Source: Chrysiogenales bacterium
GTDB taxonomy: Bacteria > Acidobacteriota > Aminicenantia > UBA2199
Length of the DNA stretch: 6,166 bases
NCBI GenBank assembly: GCA_004525465.1
Contig: SPCN01000143.1
Span: 1-6,166 of the forward strand
Direction: 5' to 3'
A program made the translations under genes and the position numbers. Under the pieces are notes generated by a model. The model was not told the DNA's origin and ran no database searches. It was given only the letters and a program-made list of their open reading frames with translations. The number at the start of each line of letters is the position of its first letter. Positions within the stretch are counted from its first letter, which is position 1. Shown here in pieces: positions 4,987 through 6,166 of the stretch.

Positions 4987-6166
4987 GGCTCACTTCCCTG
5001 GCGGCGGCGGTTCCTTCTTTGGCGAAATCAAAAAAGATTTCTCCTTCGATGATGGTCAGCAGGACTTTGGTCGTCGAATCAAGGGGGAATTTATCGAACA
5101 CGGCGATATCGCCGTCCTTGCCGGTTTCGATCGAACCGATGCGCTTTTCCATTTCAAGTGTTTTCGCGGCGTTGATGGTGATCATTTTGAGCACTTCATT
5201 CTCCTCGATGTCGTTGTACTTGAGGACCTTGGCGGCGTTGAGGAACATATAGCGCCCCTCGTTGGCGCTGTCGGTGTTGATGACAATATTGACCCCGGCA
5301 TCGTGCATGATTTTGAAGCCGAAGGGACACCCGTCGTACGCTTCTTCCTTGAAGCCCCACCAGTCGACCCAGCCGCCGAAGGACACACCGGCCTGGGCCA
5401 GGAGATCGGCAATTTTATAACCGTCCACACAATGGCTGATTTGTTTCAAATCGATGGCGAATTCCCTGCAAAAATCCAAAAACCAGATCATCTCATCGGC
5501 ACGATAGATGTGGCAGTCGACGCTCATCTTTTTTTCAAGGACCATCTTCAGGGTCTCCCACTTCAGGTCCCTGTCGGGAGGCTGGACATCTTTTTTACCG
5601 TTGGCCTTGTCTTTTTCATATTTGTCCCACTTGGCCTTGTAGGCGCCGGCATCCATGAAGGCCTGGCGCGCGACATGGGCGGTACCCATCCGCGTCGAAG
5701 GGCTTCGGCCCTTGGAACCGTAAAGGCGCTTGGGATTTTCGCCCAGGGCCATTTTGAGCTGCGGCCGGACGCCGCTGACAATCAGCTCGGCGACCGGCCG
5801 GGCATATTTCAGCTTGATGATGACATTGACGCCGCCGATCACATTGGCGCTGCCATTCATGGTCTTGGCCGTGGTCACGCCGCCGGAGAGGGTGGTGCGG
5901 ATCGTCTCATGATCGGGAATAAGGGCTTCCCGCATCCAGATTTGCGGCGTAACCGGATCGGTCGCCTCGTTGATATCGTCCCAGCTTAAAGCAATGTGGC
6001 TGTGGCTGTCGATCAGCCCGGGCATGACATACTTTCCCGAAACATCGATCACATCGATTCCGGCGGGAATCGCGACATCCCGGCCGACGGCCGTGATTTT
6101 GCCTTTCTGAATCACGACCGTTCCGTTGCTGATCGTTCCCCCGGTTATGGTGATCACAGTACCGCC
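4979..6166 (-). CDS. Catalytic amidohydrolase, imidazolonepropionase-like, 5'-truncated by the window edge
   Basis: The frame stays open through base 6166 (GGT preceding the GTG at 6157), and that GTG lies within the conserved first strand (GGTVITITGG), so the true start lies beyond the window, probably 25-45 codons away and possibly including a signal peptide. Counting the GTG as residue 1, the metal ligands are intact: GLIDSHSH (His52, His54), VDCH (His216), ISH (His242) and NTDS (Asp296). The subfamily segments ALGENPKRLYG (137-147) and STRMGTAHVARQAF (154-167) and the C-terminal ITINAAKTLEM (326-336) with IGSIETGKDGDIAVF (340-354) are also present. It should hydrolyse an amide-type bond with one or two bound metals. 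Relatives include dipeptidases acting on Xaa-Lys, Xaa-Arg or Xaa-Pro, but the substrate here is not determined by what I can see. It is the first visible gene of an operon with the degenerate paralogue. Confidence 0.92.
   Translation of the reverse strand, partial: GGTVITITGGTISNGTVVIQKGKITAVGRDVAIPAGIDVIDVSGKYVMPGLIDSHSHIALSWDDINEATDPVTPQIWMREALIPDHETIRTTLSGGVTTAKTMNGSANVIGGVNVIIKLKYARPVAELIVSGVRPQLKMALGENPKRLYGSKGRSPSTRMGTAHVARQAFMDAGAYKAKWDKYEKDKANGKKDVQPPDRDLKWETLKMVLEKKMSVDCHIYRADEMIWFLDFCREFAIDLKQISHCVDGYKIADLLAQAGVSFGGWVDWWGFKEEAYDGCPFGFKIMHDAGVNIVINTDSANEGRYMFLNAAKVLKYNDIEENEVLKMITINAAKTLEMEKRIGSIETGKDGDIAVFDKFPLDSTTKVLLTIIEGEIFFDFAKEGTAAAREVSHE

Noticed and set aside
4955..5989. Long + strand open frame of about 344 codons opposite the catalytic amidohydrolase
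   Set aside because: The minus strand encodes all conserved amidohydrolase motifs there; the antisense product has no recognisable family features.

Overview
The window reads as a piece of a moderately GC-rich bacterial genome, with AT-rich gaps between genes. One partial gene lies on the + strand at the left edge. Everything else is on the - strand, so the main block should be read from the right edge leftwards: catalytic amidohydrolase (partial), degenerate amidohydrolase, exported M28 peptidase, D-Ala-D-Ala-ligase-like ATP-grasp enzyme. Paired COG1228-type amidohydrolases, a PA-domain M28 peptidase and this type of ATP-grasp protein together would suit an Acidobacteriota- or Aminicenantota-like heterotroph. 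That placement is inference from protein style only; there is no rRNA or other marker here.

Layout. 1-642 (+): 3' part of a class I SAM-dependent methyltransferase, cut by the left edge. 643-718: short gap between convergent genes, holding at most a weak hairpin. 719-1729 (-): ATP-grasp ligase with a TTG start. 1730-1953: AT-rich gap with a perfect 20-bp palindrome, an extended -10 promoter candidate and a possible 32-codon leader ORF. 1954-3528 (-): secreted M28 metallopeptidase. 3529-3720: gap with a textbook sigma-70 promoter (TTGACA, 17 bp, TATAAT) and a stem-loop. 3721-4986 (-): exported amidohydrolase-fold protein that has lost every metal ligand. 4979-6166 (-): intact amidohydrolase, overlapping the previous gene by 8 nt and running off the right edge.

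How the genes may work together. The two amidohydrolases are translationally coupled and probably form an active/inactive pair. The M28 peptidase has its own strong promoter, so it is probably a separate transcription unit. The exported hydrolases could degrade peptides or related amides outside the cytoplasm. The ATP-grasp protein is cytoplasmic, and its substrate cannot be told from sequence. I see no CRISPR array, tRNA, rRNA, insertion sequence or phage gene. The most notable point is the catalytically dead amidohydrolase fixed next to its live relative.
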